Assembly: GCA_037951105.1 (NCBI GenBank)
Contig: JBAMJV010008115.1
Span: 1-64,000 of the forward strand
Direction of reading: 5' to 3'
From: Echinarachnius parma
Taxonomy: Eukaryota > Echinodermata > Echinoidea > Clypeasteroida > Echinarachniidae
Length of the DNA: 64,000 nt
Under the pieces are notes generated by a model. The model had not been told where the DNA came from, did no database searches, and saw only the letters and a list, made by a program, of their open reading frames with translations. Shown here in pieces: positions 46,700 through 58,986 of the stretch; position 1 is the stretch's first letter, and each line of letters starts with the position of its first letter. The translations under genes were made by a program, and so were the position numbers.

Positions 46700-47016
46700 T
46701 GTGATTTTTTGTGATATTTCTTCGCCTAGCTACTTTAAATAGTTGTTGCTGATCTCTCTATTTATTCATTATATCAAGAAAACATCACATGCATAATTTT
46801 GTGTGAAAAATGCTTGAAACCAATGCCTTTTTAAAAAGCGCCCTCTTGTGTTTTAATGGCTCTTTTTTAATGATAACAGGCTTTTTACCTATTCGTTGGT
46901 AATTTTGTATACCTTTTGAGCATGGTGGAGTTATAACTATTAGTTTATCATGTTTTTGTGCAGGTTTTGGCTACTAAAGTTCAGCCTTACCAAAACTAAA
47001 CTACCCCTTTAAATAC
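46700..47016. repeat. Partial TTAA-family foldback (right half)
   Basis: Contains AAATAGTTGTTGCTGATCTC, AATGCTTGAAACCAATGCCT, GCCCTCTTGTGTTTTAATGG and ends CCTTACCAAAACTAAACTAC CCCTTTAA. This is the uninterrupted relative of the target region of the hAT-like element at 22316. The left half is not seen. Confidence 0.6.
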
Positions 47017-47956
47017 AAACATTATTACTTTCCATGTAAGATATATATATAAAATACACCCAAACCTGCAACAATTAAAGTGGCCGCTGAAGGCAGGTGA
47101 TCATTATAGACAGGCTCCATACCTTCACTCAGCTTAGCTATTATTATAGTCAAGCACCTGTAAACAAAATCTAGTTTAGCTGAAATTGAATGGTGAAGTG
47201 TGACGTCATAACAAATTTAGAATGTTCAAATTTGAACTTCGTTTTCTGAAAGAGCATCAGTCCAAATGTCGAAAATCAATAGAATATGTACAATAAGTAC
47301 AAATGTATTGGCTGAGGTACGCCCATCCGAATTAATTTTACTTGAATGGGCAATCAGTGTTTTATTTATTTATTTTATTTATTTATTCCTGCATGTCTCA
47401 CAATTTCGTACATAAAAATAAATTGTCATAACAGCGACATAGAAACACACAGAGGTCGGCAATATAAGCTAGAAGCTTGAAGTGATGCCATACCTAAGAT
47501 TTTACAAGTTTGACATATTCTTAAAACATAGATAAACATAAATTAATACATACAAGAAAAAAGGAATAACAAGCAAATATGAAACATTATTTACAAGTAA
47601 AGAGAAAGATGATAGTTAAGTCTCTACAGTATGTTCTAGATCAGGAAGAAATGTAACAAGCATGATACAAAGGTACAGTCCACCTGGTACAGTCCATACT
47701 AAAAGAGAAATGCGGGAGACAGAGAGAGAAAAGAAAAAGTGGGGGAGAGCTGATAGAGGGGGAGACAGGTGTGAAGATGCCTTATGTAATTTTAACAGTG
47801 ACATGTTATGCCGAATTACACATACAAATATATATAGAATACTACAATAATGCATGTTATCGTAGGAATGAACAAACCAACTGATTGAACAAAATATCTT
47901 ACACAAAAACGTTTGCAATGAGAATGCGTTTGACTGCATTTTTAAAAGAGTAAGTT

Positions 47957-49584
47957 TTTTTTTTTTTTTTTTTTTTTTCCCCTCCACAGGGCATTTATTG
48001 GTATAAGTAAAACAAAATTAAACATAGCATGACATTTACAAGCATATCATAACAATAACAATACATGAACCATAAATGAACCGTCGTATAATTTCTTTGT
48101 ATAAATATAACTAATTAAACAATATCAGAAAACATACTTCTCAAGGAAAACCATTTTTTATCAAAGTATTTACCATGACCTTTCAAACTAAATATATATT
48201 TTTCATTTTTATAATATGAAATTGAAGCTGATTTAAACTGAGAAAATACAGGTATTTTATTCACTAGTTTACTTCGAAATATTATTTGCTTACTAACGAA
48301 CAATAAACAGTTTATTGCTCTATTATTTAAACCTCTTAATCCAAACAATATATTTTCATTTGTAAAATGTATGTTACAACCAGCACTTATGTTAATCCAT
48401 CTTTCTAGTTTTGCCCATATAATTTTAACAAATTGACAATCACAAAATAAATGAGTAATTGTTTCAGTATGAGCATTACAAAAGGAACATAATTCAGTTT
48501 CAACCATGTTCAATTTAAACAATATGTCGTTTGTAAACAAAATTCTATGTAATATTGTAAATTGAAACCAACGTAAATTAACATCAATAGAACAATTAAA
48601 TGCAAGAGCACAATACTTCTGCCATATGGATTCATCAATATTAAAAAACCTTTTCCATTTTGTATAGCTTTTACATTCTTCCCTTTTTTGTTGTAATAAT
48701 AAAGCATATATATGCGAGCATCCTTTTCGAAATTGACAAATAAGGGAAATTAAATCTAATCTTAAAGGCTGTTCCATTTTCACAAAAATACCACAACGGT
48801 TATTGAAACCAGATTTAATAGCTTCACATAGGCCAAAGTATTGCAAAAAATTAACTGTAATTTGATATTTCAATTTAAATTCATTGAGTGACAAAAAAGT
48901 TCCATCTTCATCTAACAAATCGTTAATACATATTATACCCTTTTCGTACCAAGAACTATAAAATACACACACGTTATTCACCTGAATATGACTATTAAAC
49001 CATAGAGGCTGACATGATATATCGCGAAAACTTTTAGACTGTAAAATACTATAAGCCAAAAAAACATTTTTCCAAAAAGGGTTAGTTGCACCTATTGACA
49101 ATCTTAAAAAGTGAACATCACCAAAAGTAGGGTTCAATTGACAATTTTTGGGCATAAATGTATGCATTAAATTATCAATAAAAGAATCTATATTACCAAA
49201 AAAGTATCTTCTCATCCATGATATTTTCAATGAATGAACATGTGAGTATATATCTATCATTTTGGCTCCTCCCAAATGATAGGGTTGTATCATTTGTTTC
49301 CTACTTATTTTGTCAGGTTTATGATTCCAAATAAATTCAAAAAATGACTTTTGTAATAATTTCATAATTTCATCAGAGGGGTTCGGTAATGATAAAAATA
49401 AATAATTTAACTTTGATACTAATAAGGATTTTACAACTATTATTCTACCAAACACTGTTAACGATCTTTTCAACCAGAGAGTCATTTGAGAGTTAATATG
49501 TAAAATTTGTGTATAAAAATTATGATCAACCATATCGTGCAAGTCACCCGAGAAATCGATGCCTAAATATTTAAAATAACCATC
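47957..49584 (-). mobile_element. L1/Tx1-like LINE, 5'-truncated, inside the CR1/L2-like LINE
   Basis: Insertion of 1.63 kb flanked by a perfect 13-bp duplication AAAAGAGTAAGTT (47944-47956 and 49585-49597). A poly(A) of about 22 bases (poly-T on plus at 47957-47978), preceded by AATAAA, marks the 3' end. Long target duplication and A-tail are features of L1-type target-primed insertion (established knowledge). Confidence 0.85.
48115..49584 (-). pseudogene. L1/Tx1-like ORF2 C-terminal half (truncated)
   Basis: About 490 codons without a stop. Early on: YFKYLGIDFSGDL, LKRSLTVFGRIIVVKSLLVS, then FFEFIWNHKPDKISRKQM and YHLGGAKMIDI, the conserved region after the RT palm. Later: WFQFTILHRILFTNDILFKL and CSFCNAHTETITHLFCDC, a zf-RVT type zinc motif (C-x2-C...H...C). 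The RT catalytic motif and endonuclease lie upstream and are missing. The open frame continues to an ATG at 49657-49659, but codons above 49584 (MRHTGPDVWKSVLIETR...) belong to the host CR1/L2-like LINE, so that start is a chimera. Intact frame suggests a recent insertion. Confidence 0.85.
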
Positions 49585-50360
49585 AAAAGAGTAAGTTGTA
49601 GGCAAATTGCGTGTTTCAATTAACACAGATTTCCAAACGTCTGGACCAGTATGTCTCACTGTACGTGGTTAAACAAATGCATGAGGTTTGCTGTTTGTCT
49701 TGTCGAATAAGAGTGAATTGCATTGTTTTTCAAAAACATAGAAATAAACGAGGCAGGCAAACTGCTATTATTATAACGATACATGAATAAAGAGGTTTGT
49801 TATAGTGCTCTGGTTCATAATACTATTTTGACACGATGTTCTCTCGGAACATGAAGTTCAAATTGAGAAATTCTAGAAGAAAAAAAAAATGATGACGTCA
49901 TTGCAGCAAAAGACAGCCAGTAGCCTACCGGCAATATGACTCTCTGGAGGTACTAGACGTAACATAAATTGTTTTCTAGTACCTACACAAAGGGGCAAGT
50001 TACCGGTTACCTATAGCTGCCATTACAAACCGCGAATCTACCTGATATATGAATCGTCTGTACTCGGATGATATTTATTTGTTGGTTAGTGATTTTTTCT
50101 CTTCAAATTATAACCAAACGACTATAATATTGGATAATTTTCTGAGCTGATGAATATACGGTTGTGATTATTATAACGACTGTTTTGTTATCGAAATGTA
50201 TATATTTGATTTTTGCCAAAGATTGGAATTAAAGTCGAACGTTTCACGAAACTGTGATTACGCTTCTCAAAACATGAATATTCATGATGTATGAGCGATT
50301 TTATTTGTTTATCTCTCTCAACGCGCTCTGATTTTTTACTTTAGCGCCCTCCCAGTTATA

Positions 50361-51184
50361 GTAGACTAAAATATCAAAAAATCACCAACACGGTAGAGAA
50401 ATAAAACTATATATTCACTCGATTGTGGTTGAGTTAAGATTGTGCAAATAACTGTATTCGTAGTTTAATGCAATTGTGTTTTGCTTTACAAATATTTCAA
50501 AAGAAAGGTGAAAATTGTCAGTAAAATCAGACACATTTTCCTTGCAAACATGCATATTCATTAGCATGATGAGGGTACTTTGCACATTGACCTGTCAGTG
50601 ATTGTTTTAGATATGTAAATAAGTTCGTGGGGATTCCCCGCGAGTCCGAAGATACCGTGCGCTAGTATTTACAGTATAACATATAAGTTATGATATATTC
50701 TTTCACGTGGTAGGTGATGAAAGCATTTATATATATGGGGCACGAGGGGCAAGTGCACCCCCACCCCCACCGAAACATTTACCAAAACATTACAAAACAT
50801 ACAGTACATTTCTGAACTAATAAAGAAAGCAATAAAGGGGGACGTACCCTCTCTAATCCACTCGACCCAATTTTTATTGTATTTATTTATTTATTATTAT
50901 TATCTTTTGATTATTATTATTTTGTTTTCTATTTTGTTTAAATGTATTCATTTATTTATTTATTTTATTTGTATTATTATTATTATTAGTAATAGTATTA
51001 TTTATGTATTAATGTTTTTTTTTTTTTTTTTTGGGGGGGGGGGGGGGGAGTTACGTAAACAAATAAAATAGCAACATTTCAATCACTGTATTAATAGTGA
51101 CCCTCCATTTCTCTTAATGAGAGTTGCTATTCATTATGAATTGGGGTCGCTGTTGATAATACAACAACAACAACAACAACAAAA

Positions 51185-51251
<67 letters not shown>

Positions 51252-51287
51252 ATAATAATAATAATAACAAGAGCAATAATAATAATG

Positions 51288-51382
<95 letters not shown>

Positions 51383-52383
51383 TAAATACAAATATTATTA
51401 CTATCCATGTGAAATATATATATAATACACCCAAACCTGAAACAAGGAAAGTGGCCGCTGAAGGCAGGTGATCATTATAGACAGGTTCCATACCTTATAG
51501 TTTACCCTACATGGGATCACTCAGCTTACCTGCTATTTTAGTCAAACAAAACCTAGCTGAAATTGAATGGTGAAGTGTGACGTCATAACAAATATATTTT
51601 TAGAATGTTCTAATTTGAACTTCGTTTTCCAAAAGAGCCTGAGCATCAGTCCAAATGTAGAAAATCAATAGAATATGTCAAGTACAACAGTATTGGCTGA
51701 GGTATATACGCCCATCCGAATTAATTTTACTTGAATGGGCAATCAGTGTTATAGTGCTCTGGTTCATAATACTATTTGGACACGATGTTCTTTCGGAAAA
51801 TGAAGTTCAAATTGAGAAATTCTAAACAAAATTAACAAATTATGACGTCATAGCAGCAAAAGACAGCCAGTTCAAATTGAGAAATTAAAACAAACAAAAA
51901 ATTATGACGTTACAGCAGCAAAAAACATGAGCCAGTTCAAAGTGAGAAATTAAAACAACAAAATTATGACGTCATAGCAGCAAAAGACAGCCAGTAGCCT
52001 ACTGGTGATATGACTCTCTGGAAGCATTGGACGTACCATAAATAAATAGTTTCCCAATACATCAAGAGGGGCAAGTTACCGGTTACCTATAGCTGCCAGT
52101 ACAATCCGCGAATCTACTTGATATATGAATGGTCTGTACTCTGATGATATTTATTTGTTGGTTAGTGATTTTCTCTCTTCAAATTATAACCAAACGACTG
52201 AGATATTGGATAATTTTCTGAGCTGATCAATATACGGTTGTGATTATTATAATGACTGTTCTGTTATCGAAATGTATATATTTGTTTTTTGCCAACGATT
52301 GGAATTAAAGTCGAACGTTTCACGAAACTGAGATTACGCTTCTCAAAACATGAATATTCATGTTGTATGAGCGATTATTTAGC
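50361..52383. repeat. 2-kb block, copy C
   Basis: Matches copy A base for base over most of its length, including the promoter-like TATATATGGGG stretch, the microsatellites (51184-51381) and the TGACGTCA units. It adds a T/G run at 51016-51048 absent from A. It continues beyond the point where A is cut, with TTAGCTCCCTCTCCGGTATA and CTAGTCATAGGTTAGCTGGG (to about 52560). The latter also ends copies D and F. Confidence 0.85.
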
Positions 52384-52610
52384 TTTAGCTCCCTCTCCGG
52401 TATAGACTGGACATTCAATCTCCGTTCGACGGTTGTCTGGAACCAAGCAGGGAGGTATTACATGTACTTTATAATTGAACCACGCTAGTTTAGTTCCACG
52501 CTAATGATACGGTTTAGAGAGCAAAGTACAGTTATCCTAGTCATAGGTTAGCTGGGTAAGCCTATACTATATAATAGGGACACAAATAATAAATAATAAA
52601 GTTAAAGGGA

Positions 52611-53757
52611 TAGTACAGTTTTGGTAAGGCTGAGCTTTAGTAACCAAAACCTGCACAATAACACTACAAACTAATAACTCCACCATGCTCGAAAGGAATA
52701 GAAAATTATTAAATAGAAGAATCATCAACAACTATTTTGCAACCTCTTTTGACATTTTTTGAAAAAGTAAGCATTTTTTTTCTTAAAAAAAGAAATCGTC
52801 GAATATATCTTAAGATATTACCACTTACCAGCAGTGTATTTTTATTTATCAATGTATAAACAAATTTATGCCTGTCCAGTTTGTTCATCTGTTCGATACA
52901 AATCAGAGCTTGTATAATACAATACACGCTCCTCATCATTAATACATTTGCCCAGACCCAGAACTTTGTCATACCAACATAATATTCGTTTTGCAGGCCC
53001 CAAAAAATGGAATGATTTATTTAGTTAGTGATATAAGAAATGCACCATCTTTGAATTGTTTTAAGATAAGATTAAAGAAAAAATTATATTCCTGTTCATA
53101 GTTTAGTGAGGGTTTTGAATTTTTGAATTTTTGAAGAAAGAAAAAAACATTGAATTTTTGATTAATTTTAGTGTAAACACTTTCTCTTTATATATTGATT
53201 AGATTGATCAACCGTTATTCTTATTGAATATGCATTGTATTGTTGCCTTGTTGTCTTCTCTCCTGTTTTTATTTTGTCTTGTGTCTGTCCTTCTTTCCTC
53301 CTGTTCCTTCTGACTGCTTAGCCTTTGTTTTCTTGTTTATGCGTCTAGTCCTTTCGTGATGTTTTGTCTGTTACTCAATTGTTACCTATAAGGTTTTTGA
53401 TAATGTTTTTGTTAATTAGGTGCTCTCGTTTCAAGCTGTGCTTTCAGAGATGTTCACCTCCAATTATATTGTTGCAAATTCTATTAATGTATGTAATTGA
53501 AAATATTTGGAAAGAAATGTTATATTGAAAAAAATAAAAAAAATAAAAAAATCTGGGCCCATGCACATGTATTACGATCGGACATATTTATTGATATTTC
53601 AGCCGTTTCTGAACCGATTTTGATCAATTAAAGTTTATTCTGTCATAAAAAATTGTATGTTGTTTCGAATTTGAGTCAGTTTTTCATTATCTCACAAAAA
53701 AAAAAAACATCGGGGGGCGCTTCGGGAAATACCAATACTCAACACTACCTTTAACTA
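52611..53757. mobile_element. TTAA-family foldback carrying a LINE fragment
   Basis: Left end TTAAAGGGATAGTACAGTTT (at about 52601-52620) and right end AACACTACCTTTAA (53742-53755). The interior words (CTCCACCATGCTCGAAAGG, CATCAACAACTATTTTG, TTTATTGATATTTCAGCCGT) match the copies at 4.4 and 22 kb. The middle is replaced by a LINE piece. Confidence 0.6.
52835..53555 (+). pseudogene. CR1/L2-like LINE 3' end, frameshifted
   Basis: Reading through frame changes: FMPVQFVHLFDTNQSLY (about 52865-52915), YNTRSSSLIHLPRPRTLSYQ, HNIRFAGPKKWNDLFS (to about 53025), then DIRNAPSLNCFKIRLKKKLY, SCS and a stop near 53101. This is the same conserved C-terminal module as in the outer LINE at 47.4-49.8 kb but clearly diverged, so it is a different family or an older copy. 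The 3'UTR runs to an A-rich end (GAAAAAAATAAAAAAAATAA) at about 53555. Confidence 0.66.
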
Positions 53758-53769
53758 GAGTTCAGTTGA

Positions 53770-54510
53770 AGAAGCAGCAAAAGACAGCCCATAGCCTACG
53801 GGCAATAAGCCCTCTCCGAAGGCACTGAATAACATACATGCGGAAAAAGTGACATCGTTCAGTCACTTTTCTATTTGTTTTCTATTAAGTCACTTACTTT
53901 AGTCACTTTTCCGCATGTATGTTATGTTCAGTGCAAATTCGGAGAAGACAAGTTGCCAGTTATTTATAGCTGCCGTGGAAAATCACCAATCAAGTTGATA
54001 TATAGATGGTCTCTATGCTGCTGATATTTATTTGTTGGTTAGTGATTTTCTCTCTTCAAGATATAACCAAATGACTGAGATATTGGATCATTTTCTGAGG
54101 TGATACATATACGGTTGTGATCATTATAATGACTGTTGTGTTATCACAATGTATACATTTGAATTTTGCCAACGATTGGAAGTAAAGTCGAACGTTTTAC
54201 GAAACTGAGAATACACTTCTCAATACATGAATATTCATGATGTATGAGCCATTATTTGGCTTTAGCGCCCTCTCCGGTATAGACTGGACATTCAATCTCT
54301 GTTCGACGGTTGTGCAACCATGCAAGCAGGGGAGATAAGACTTTTTTTAATACAATCATGTAACCCCTTGGTTCAACTAAGACTGTAAAATAAATCTGGG
54401 CCCAAATCCATTAAACTACGCTAGTTTAGTTCCACGCTAAGTATATTTCAAATGATACGGTTTAGAGAGCAAAACACGGCTTTCCTAGTCATAGGTTAGC
54501 TGGGACACAA
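53770..54510. repeat. 2-kb block, copy D (3' half)
   Basis: Starts AGCAGCAAAAGACAGCCCAT and follows copy C from there, with about 10-15% difference by eye, through GATATTTATTTGTTGGTTAG, ACATGAATATTCATGATGTA and TTTAGCGCCCTCTCCGGTAT to CTAGTCATAGGTTAGCTGGG. A 135-bp palindrome lies inside it. Confidence 0.7.
53811..53945. repeat. Palindrome inside copy D
   Basis: TCCGAAGGCACTGAATAACATACATGCGGAAAAAGTGAC... mirrors ...GTCACTTTTCCGCATGTATGTTATGTTCAGTG.AAATTCGGA. The centre is TTTTCTATTTGTTTTCTATT. It replaces the CTCTGGAAGCATTGGACGTA part found in the other copies. Confidence 0.65.
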
Positions 54511-54879
54511 ATAATAAAGTTAACATATTTTGTAACCCTATACAGTCATGTAGTTAGCACCTTATGATTCATTCTTAGCAATGTTTTAACAAGTAGACAT
54601 ATAGCATGCGCATGCAACTATAATAGCTAGCGGGCTTTCATTAATATAGGCCCTGGCTCCACTGCCTATCTCCACTTGTTGGAAGTATAGACTAAGAAGG
54701 CAGAGATTGTGCAAGAAAATCCGAGTTAGATTTGATTATGTGCATTCAAATAATTGAAGAAAAAACACAAGAGCCCATGTTCATAAAACCACACTCAGTC
54801 TTGCTTCTATAGTTCCATTCTAACATAATTTAGATGCCATGGCTAAGCCCTAGGAGTAGCGTAGGTATGGGGGTGTGTG

Positions 54880-55160
54880 TGTGTGGGGGGGGGGGGGGGG
54901 GGGTGCACTCCTAAGTATAATTGTAATTTGCCCAAAACAATAACAAACATGAGGGGAAAGGTGTGGACAACTAAAGAAATCCATATGATGTACTGGACGT
55001 GCCCTCAATTATTCGCGTGCCCCCCCCCCCCCAAAAAAAAAAAAAAACAACAACAACAACAAACAAACAAACAAAAAACAAACAAACAAACAACAACAAC
55101 AACAATAACATAATAACAGAACAAAAAATAGAAAAACAAATAACAAAATAACAAAAAATA
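54880..55160. repeat. (GT)n, G run, C run, A run and (CAA/AAC)n tract
   Basis: GTGTGTGTGTGTG plus about 19 G at 54875-54903, then C14A14 at 55021-55048 leading into CAACAACAAACAAACAAAC repeats to about 55110. The Gln/Thr/Lys-rich frame is a simple-repeat translation. Confidence 0.8.
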
Positions 55161-55303
55161 AATCTGACCATGCTTGGACTAAGTGGCTTGGCCACTTCCA
55201 CTAAAACAAACTCTTATTATATATATTTTGTTAAATGTATTTATTGCCGTGCAAAATATTTCACATCGCAGCCAACTGGCTTACCTGTAAAGTGTCTGTC
55301 TCC

Positions 55304-55415
55304 CATGGGCGTCGATACTTACGTAATACCTATTCATCAGGGGGGGGGGGGGGGATGAATGAATAGATCACCCCCCCCCCCCTGATGAATGGGTATCAAT
55401 GATGGATCGACGCCC
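55304..55415. mobile_element. Miniature CATGGGCGTCGAT element (112 bp)
   Basis: Ends CATGGGCGTCGAT and ATCGACGCCCATG, as in the element at 22316, around a G-run/C-run hairpin (TATTCATCAG(G)n ... (C)nTGATGAATGGG). Flank words TGTCTCC on both sides suggest a target duplication, but the boundary is ambiguous. This is the shortest member of the family in the window. Confidence 0.62.
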
Positions 55416-55854
55416 ATGTCTCCACACAAATTACTTTAAGCTTCCACATTTTTCTTCTGCCGTGTTGCTTGGCTTATATATGGTAAGAGAAAAATAAAAT
55501 AGGGTTAGATTTTTTTCCAAATGCCCCTTTAGTATGACGATATCTTTCTTTGATAATCATTCAGATTAAGAGTGTTAATGAACGGTCATAAACGTCATAG
55601 ACGTCATACTGTAATAAGTTGTAAAAGTTGACGCAAATTTTCGCTTTTTTTGTCAGGGAAGCAGGGTTCTATTTCAATAAAAAATACTCTCACACATCAT
55701 TCGGACATATCTTACAATGATTTGTTTATAGAATTCCAGTCTCAAATGTCATTCTGGGCAATATATGACACTTTACAGGTGTACCTTTAACTATGTACAA
55801 TTCACAATTTACAAAAAAAAAAAACTAATACAAAATAAAAAATAAATCCGACCA

Positions 55855-55950
55855 TGCTTCGCCACTTGGACTAAAACAGACTCTTATTATATATATTTGT
55901 TAAATGTATTTATTGCCGTGCAAAATATTGCACATGGCAGCCAACTGGCT
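55855..55950. repeat. Repeat shared with 55165-55290
   Basis: CTCTTATTATATATATTTGT, TATTTATTGCCGTGCAAAAT and GCAGCCAACTGGCTTA occur in both places, about 690 bp apart. The left copy is the one invaded by the miniature element at 55304. Confidence 0.6.
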
Positions 55951-56602
55951 TAATTGTGTTCAATTTACAATGAATATCACATGTAGAAGACACATTACAA
56001 ATTCACAAAATAATGTACATTATATAATATTAAATTATTGTGCATGTTATGTTTTGTTAAAAAATTATTAAATAGAGATATCATCAACAACTATTTAAAA
56101 ACCTTTTTTTTTGAGAGAAGTGTATAAGCATTTTATGTATTTTCTTACGAGTCAATACATCGCCCGGCACGGTCGATATAATACAATATTTGAAATCAAA
56201 TTTTACAACTATGGAAGCATTCGAAACGGAATGATTCTCCTTTCACATGTTTCATTCAATGAACTTTCAAATGGAATTAAAACCAACCAAAACCCTCACA
56301 TTTATATTTCGGGAAGTACCAATACTCGAGTGTACCTTTCAGCAAGTAGTGTTTTAGCTGTTCAATATCAATTTAAATAAAAAAATATTTTTAGTTACAT
56401 GTATATTCCTCGAATTATAAACTATGTTTACTTATCTAAATAATTACATTTAATGATCAGGTGGTGTCGTGGACAAAAGGTACAAGGTCGTTTCCGAGAT
56501 TATGAACATTAGTTTAAGCATAGGGAAACTAAGCAGAAATAAATATATTATATAAGTTGAAATTAGCAAAGAAAATTCGGCTTTCTCGGAATTCGAACAA
56601 CC

Positions 56603-56672
56603 ATCACAAGAGCTTTCGAGCTCAATTGGTCTTGCAATCTGGAGGTCTCGGATTCGAACCCCGTGGAAATCC
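56603..56672 (+). repeat. tRNA-derived segment (SINE head or tRNA pseudogene)
   Basis: A-box-like GAGCTCAATTGGT at 56618-56630, CAATCTGGAGGTC, and B box GGATTCGAACCCC at 56650-56662. The spacing is near tRNA length, but the acceptor and anticodon stems do not pair well, so this is not a functional tRNA. Short inverted flanks (AGCAAAGAAAATTC / AACTTTCTTTGCT) surround it. Confidence 0.5.
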
Positions 56673-57509
56673 AACTTTCTTTGCTCATTTTCATTGATAT
56701 GAACAAACAGATCATTTGTGCTGAGGTTATTGTTTTAAAAGTCTGACCAAATTAACTTAATCCAAAATAATGAAGCACATCATAATAATTTGGGCCAATG
56801 TTTGTATATACATGTGGTTTGAAAGGATGATTTAGTATGAAGTAGATGAAGTATTTAATTTATTTTATTTCTGTACATTTATTGATAATTAACCGATTGC
56901 CAACGGGAACCAGGTTGGTTCTGTATACACTATATGGGGATCACATATTATAGTAGGAAATAGGTTACAAGAAAGGAGTCAGAAGATGAAAGAGAGAGAA
57001 TCGAGAATTGATCATAATTATTGTCGGCAACATAACAACCAAATGTCTTCAGTCCTAGGCCGTGCACGTGGTCACCTCCTATCAAAGTAGTTTTTAGTAT
57101 TGATTTATACATGTATTTTGTTTAATCATACTTTTTGAGTTAAATGCAGTGGACCATTGATTGGCTCTCTACAGTTACAATATTGCTCTGGTGGGCTAAT
57201 TGCTCACATTTGCATCTTATACAAAAATAAAAAAAATTTAAAGAATGCTATACATTGGTTTCCTTATATGATATTTATTAGATTAAGACATGCACTGATG
57301 GTGCATAATGATGGTAGAAAACATGCACTGCTAGTTTCGATACATTACACTCACAGTGTAGTTGCACATTTTGAAATTGTTCAGTACATTACACTATTAT
57401 GTAGTGGCGATTATATAAGCGAAAGTGAACTAATACAATATATTATATAGGCAAACAAAACGTTTTTAAACTTTCTCTCTATATATATGTATATATATAT
57501 ATTATATGA

Positions 57510-57725
57510 GACCGCACGGGAATCGGTGGGTCATCAGTCGGTCACTACCGGCGGTCACGCCGCGGGGAGAAGCTCACCGATTCCGCCCAGTTTTGACCTA
57601 AAATCGACCGGCGACCGACGGGAAATCGCTCTACAGCCTGCTCGACTTCTCCAACAATCGTTGGGCGATGCCTAAATTCCAGCGGCGACCGAGCAGGCTA
57701 CAAATCGGTCGGTCACCGCTCTGAG
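57510..57725. repeat. GC-rich foldback
   Basis: CGGGAATCGGTGGGTCATCA and GCTACAAATCGGTCGGTCAC lie at the edges; inside, GCCTGCTCG / CGAGCAGGC face each other around AATCGTTGGGCGATGCC. It is much more GC-rich than its AT-rich surroundings, preceded by (TA)n at 57481-57505. Confidence 0.45.
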
Positions 57726-57734
57726 TTGTGACCA

Positions 57735-57860
57735 TAGCCAAAGGTCGAACGTTTCACAAAAAATGAGACATACGACGTAAAAAACATGAATATTCATGAT
57801 GCTTGCGGCATTCCGCGATAGGGTTTTATATATTATTGAGCTGTAGTGCCTTCCTCGGTA
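57735..57860. repeat. 2-kb block, copy E (short piece)
   Basis: GGTCGAACGTTTCAC, AAAACATGAATATTCATGATG and a CCTC.GTATAGACCG piece match the 3' end of the other copies. Confidence 0.55.
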
Positions 57861-58104
57861 TAGACCGAAAAGTTTGATAATGATATTTTCCTCAAATTTC
57901 GCACATATTTTTCACTATAAACATGATTTTATTTGTTATGTAAAAGAAGTTTTAGTGATGAGTACATAATTGCGTACAAATTATATTCAACAACACTATT
58001 ACTAGGCGGTATTTATTTCTTTTTGTCCGAGTATGGCCGTTTTTGTTTACGTCAGGGGGTTCGCCCCTCGCCTTCTTCGCCTACAAACACATATGACATG
58101 TATA

Positions 58105-58735
58105 ATAGGCAGCAAAAGACAGCTAATAACCTACCAGCGAAAAGGTTGCGACTTCCCGCTTCGCGTTGTCGCTGAATTGACCAGTTACTTATTGCTGCCG
58201 ATCACGATTGAAGCGAGTTGATATATGAATAGTCTGTACACTGATGATATTTATTTGTTGGTTAGTGACTTCTCTCTTCAAATTATAACCAAACGACTAA
58301 GATATTGGATCATTATCTGAGCTGATTAATATACGGTTGTGATTATTATAATGACAGATCTGTTATCGAAATGTATATATTTGATTTTCGCCAACGATTG
58401 GAAGTAAAGTAGAACGTTTCACGAAACTGAGAATACACATTCTCAAAACATGAATATTCATAATGCATGTGCGATTATTTAGCTTTAGCGCCATCTTCGG
58501 TATAGACTGGACATTCAATCTATGTTCGACGGTTGTTCAACCAAGCAGGGAGGTGATTCTCTTTATAATACGATCATGTACCCCCTTGGTTCAACTTAAA
58601 CTTTAAAATAGATCTGGGCCTATCTTAATTAAACCCCACTAGTTTAGATCCACGCTAAATATATTTCAAATGATACGCGGGTTTAGAGAGCAACAAATAG
58701 TTTTTCCTAGTCATAGGTTAGCTGGGTATGTATAG
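58105..58735. repeat. 2-kb block, copy F (3' half)
   Basis: GGCAGCAAAAGACAGCTAAT through GATATTTATTTGTTGGTTAG, TTCTCAAAACATGAATATTCAT, TTTAGCGCCATCTTCGGTAT to CCTAGTCATAGGTTAGCTGG. The copy starts at the same internal point as copy D. Confidence 0.7.
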
Positions 58736-58986
58736 GCCTCAATGTAGCCTACCCACTAAGTTACCCCTATTTAGCAACCTAAAATATAACTGTGATTAAT
58801 TCTTAGCTATGACATCAAACCTAAATAATATTGAGATAATAATTTACTCTTGATTAATAATAGGGGAAAATGGCGGATTGTTGTTTGTAAATTATGAAGA
58901 TTAATCCTACAACATTGAATAAAGTACTATAGCTAGGTAAGTTTTGTGAAGATGGACTTCGATACTAGATCTCTTTAAAACCGTGT

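Larger units (their letters stand above)
47361..49799 (-). mobile_element. CR1/L2-like LINE, 5'-truncated (outer insertion)
   Basis: Read on the minus strand from 49785: FMYRYNNSSLPASFISMFLK, NNAIHSYSTRQTANLMHLFN, then after a frameshift PRTVRHTGPDVWKSVLIETR, NLPTTYSF, interrupted at 49584. It continues below 47957 with KNAVKRILIANVFV and a stop. That is the conserved C-terminal end of CR1/L2-group reverse transcriptase proteins. A 3'UTR follows and ends in an (AAATA)n-like tail (TTATTTATTTATT on plus at 47361). Short TGTT duplication at the edges. The 123-residue frame at 47616-47987 is 3'UTR. Confidence 0.72.
47018..50310. repeat. 2-kb block, copy B (partial, split by retrotransposons)
   Basis: 47018-47360 corresponds to about 41020-41382 and 49800-50310 to about 41383-42008. 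The copy lacks the microsatellite part. The split is at CAGTGT/TATAGTGC, with TGTT on both sides of the insertion. It is followed almost directly by copy C. Confidence 0.8.

Noticed and set aside
48115-49659. Single 514-residue LINE protein starting at the ATG at 49659
   Set aside because: A 13-bp duplication at 49585-49597 shows that codons above 49584 belong to a different, interrupted LINE; the start is chimeric.
56603-56672. Functional tRNA gene
   Set aside because: A and B boxes are present, but acceptor and anticodon stems do not form; treated as tRNA-derived repeat.
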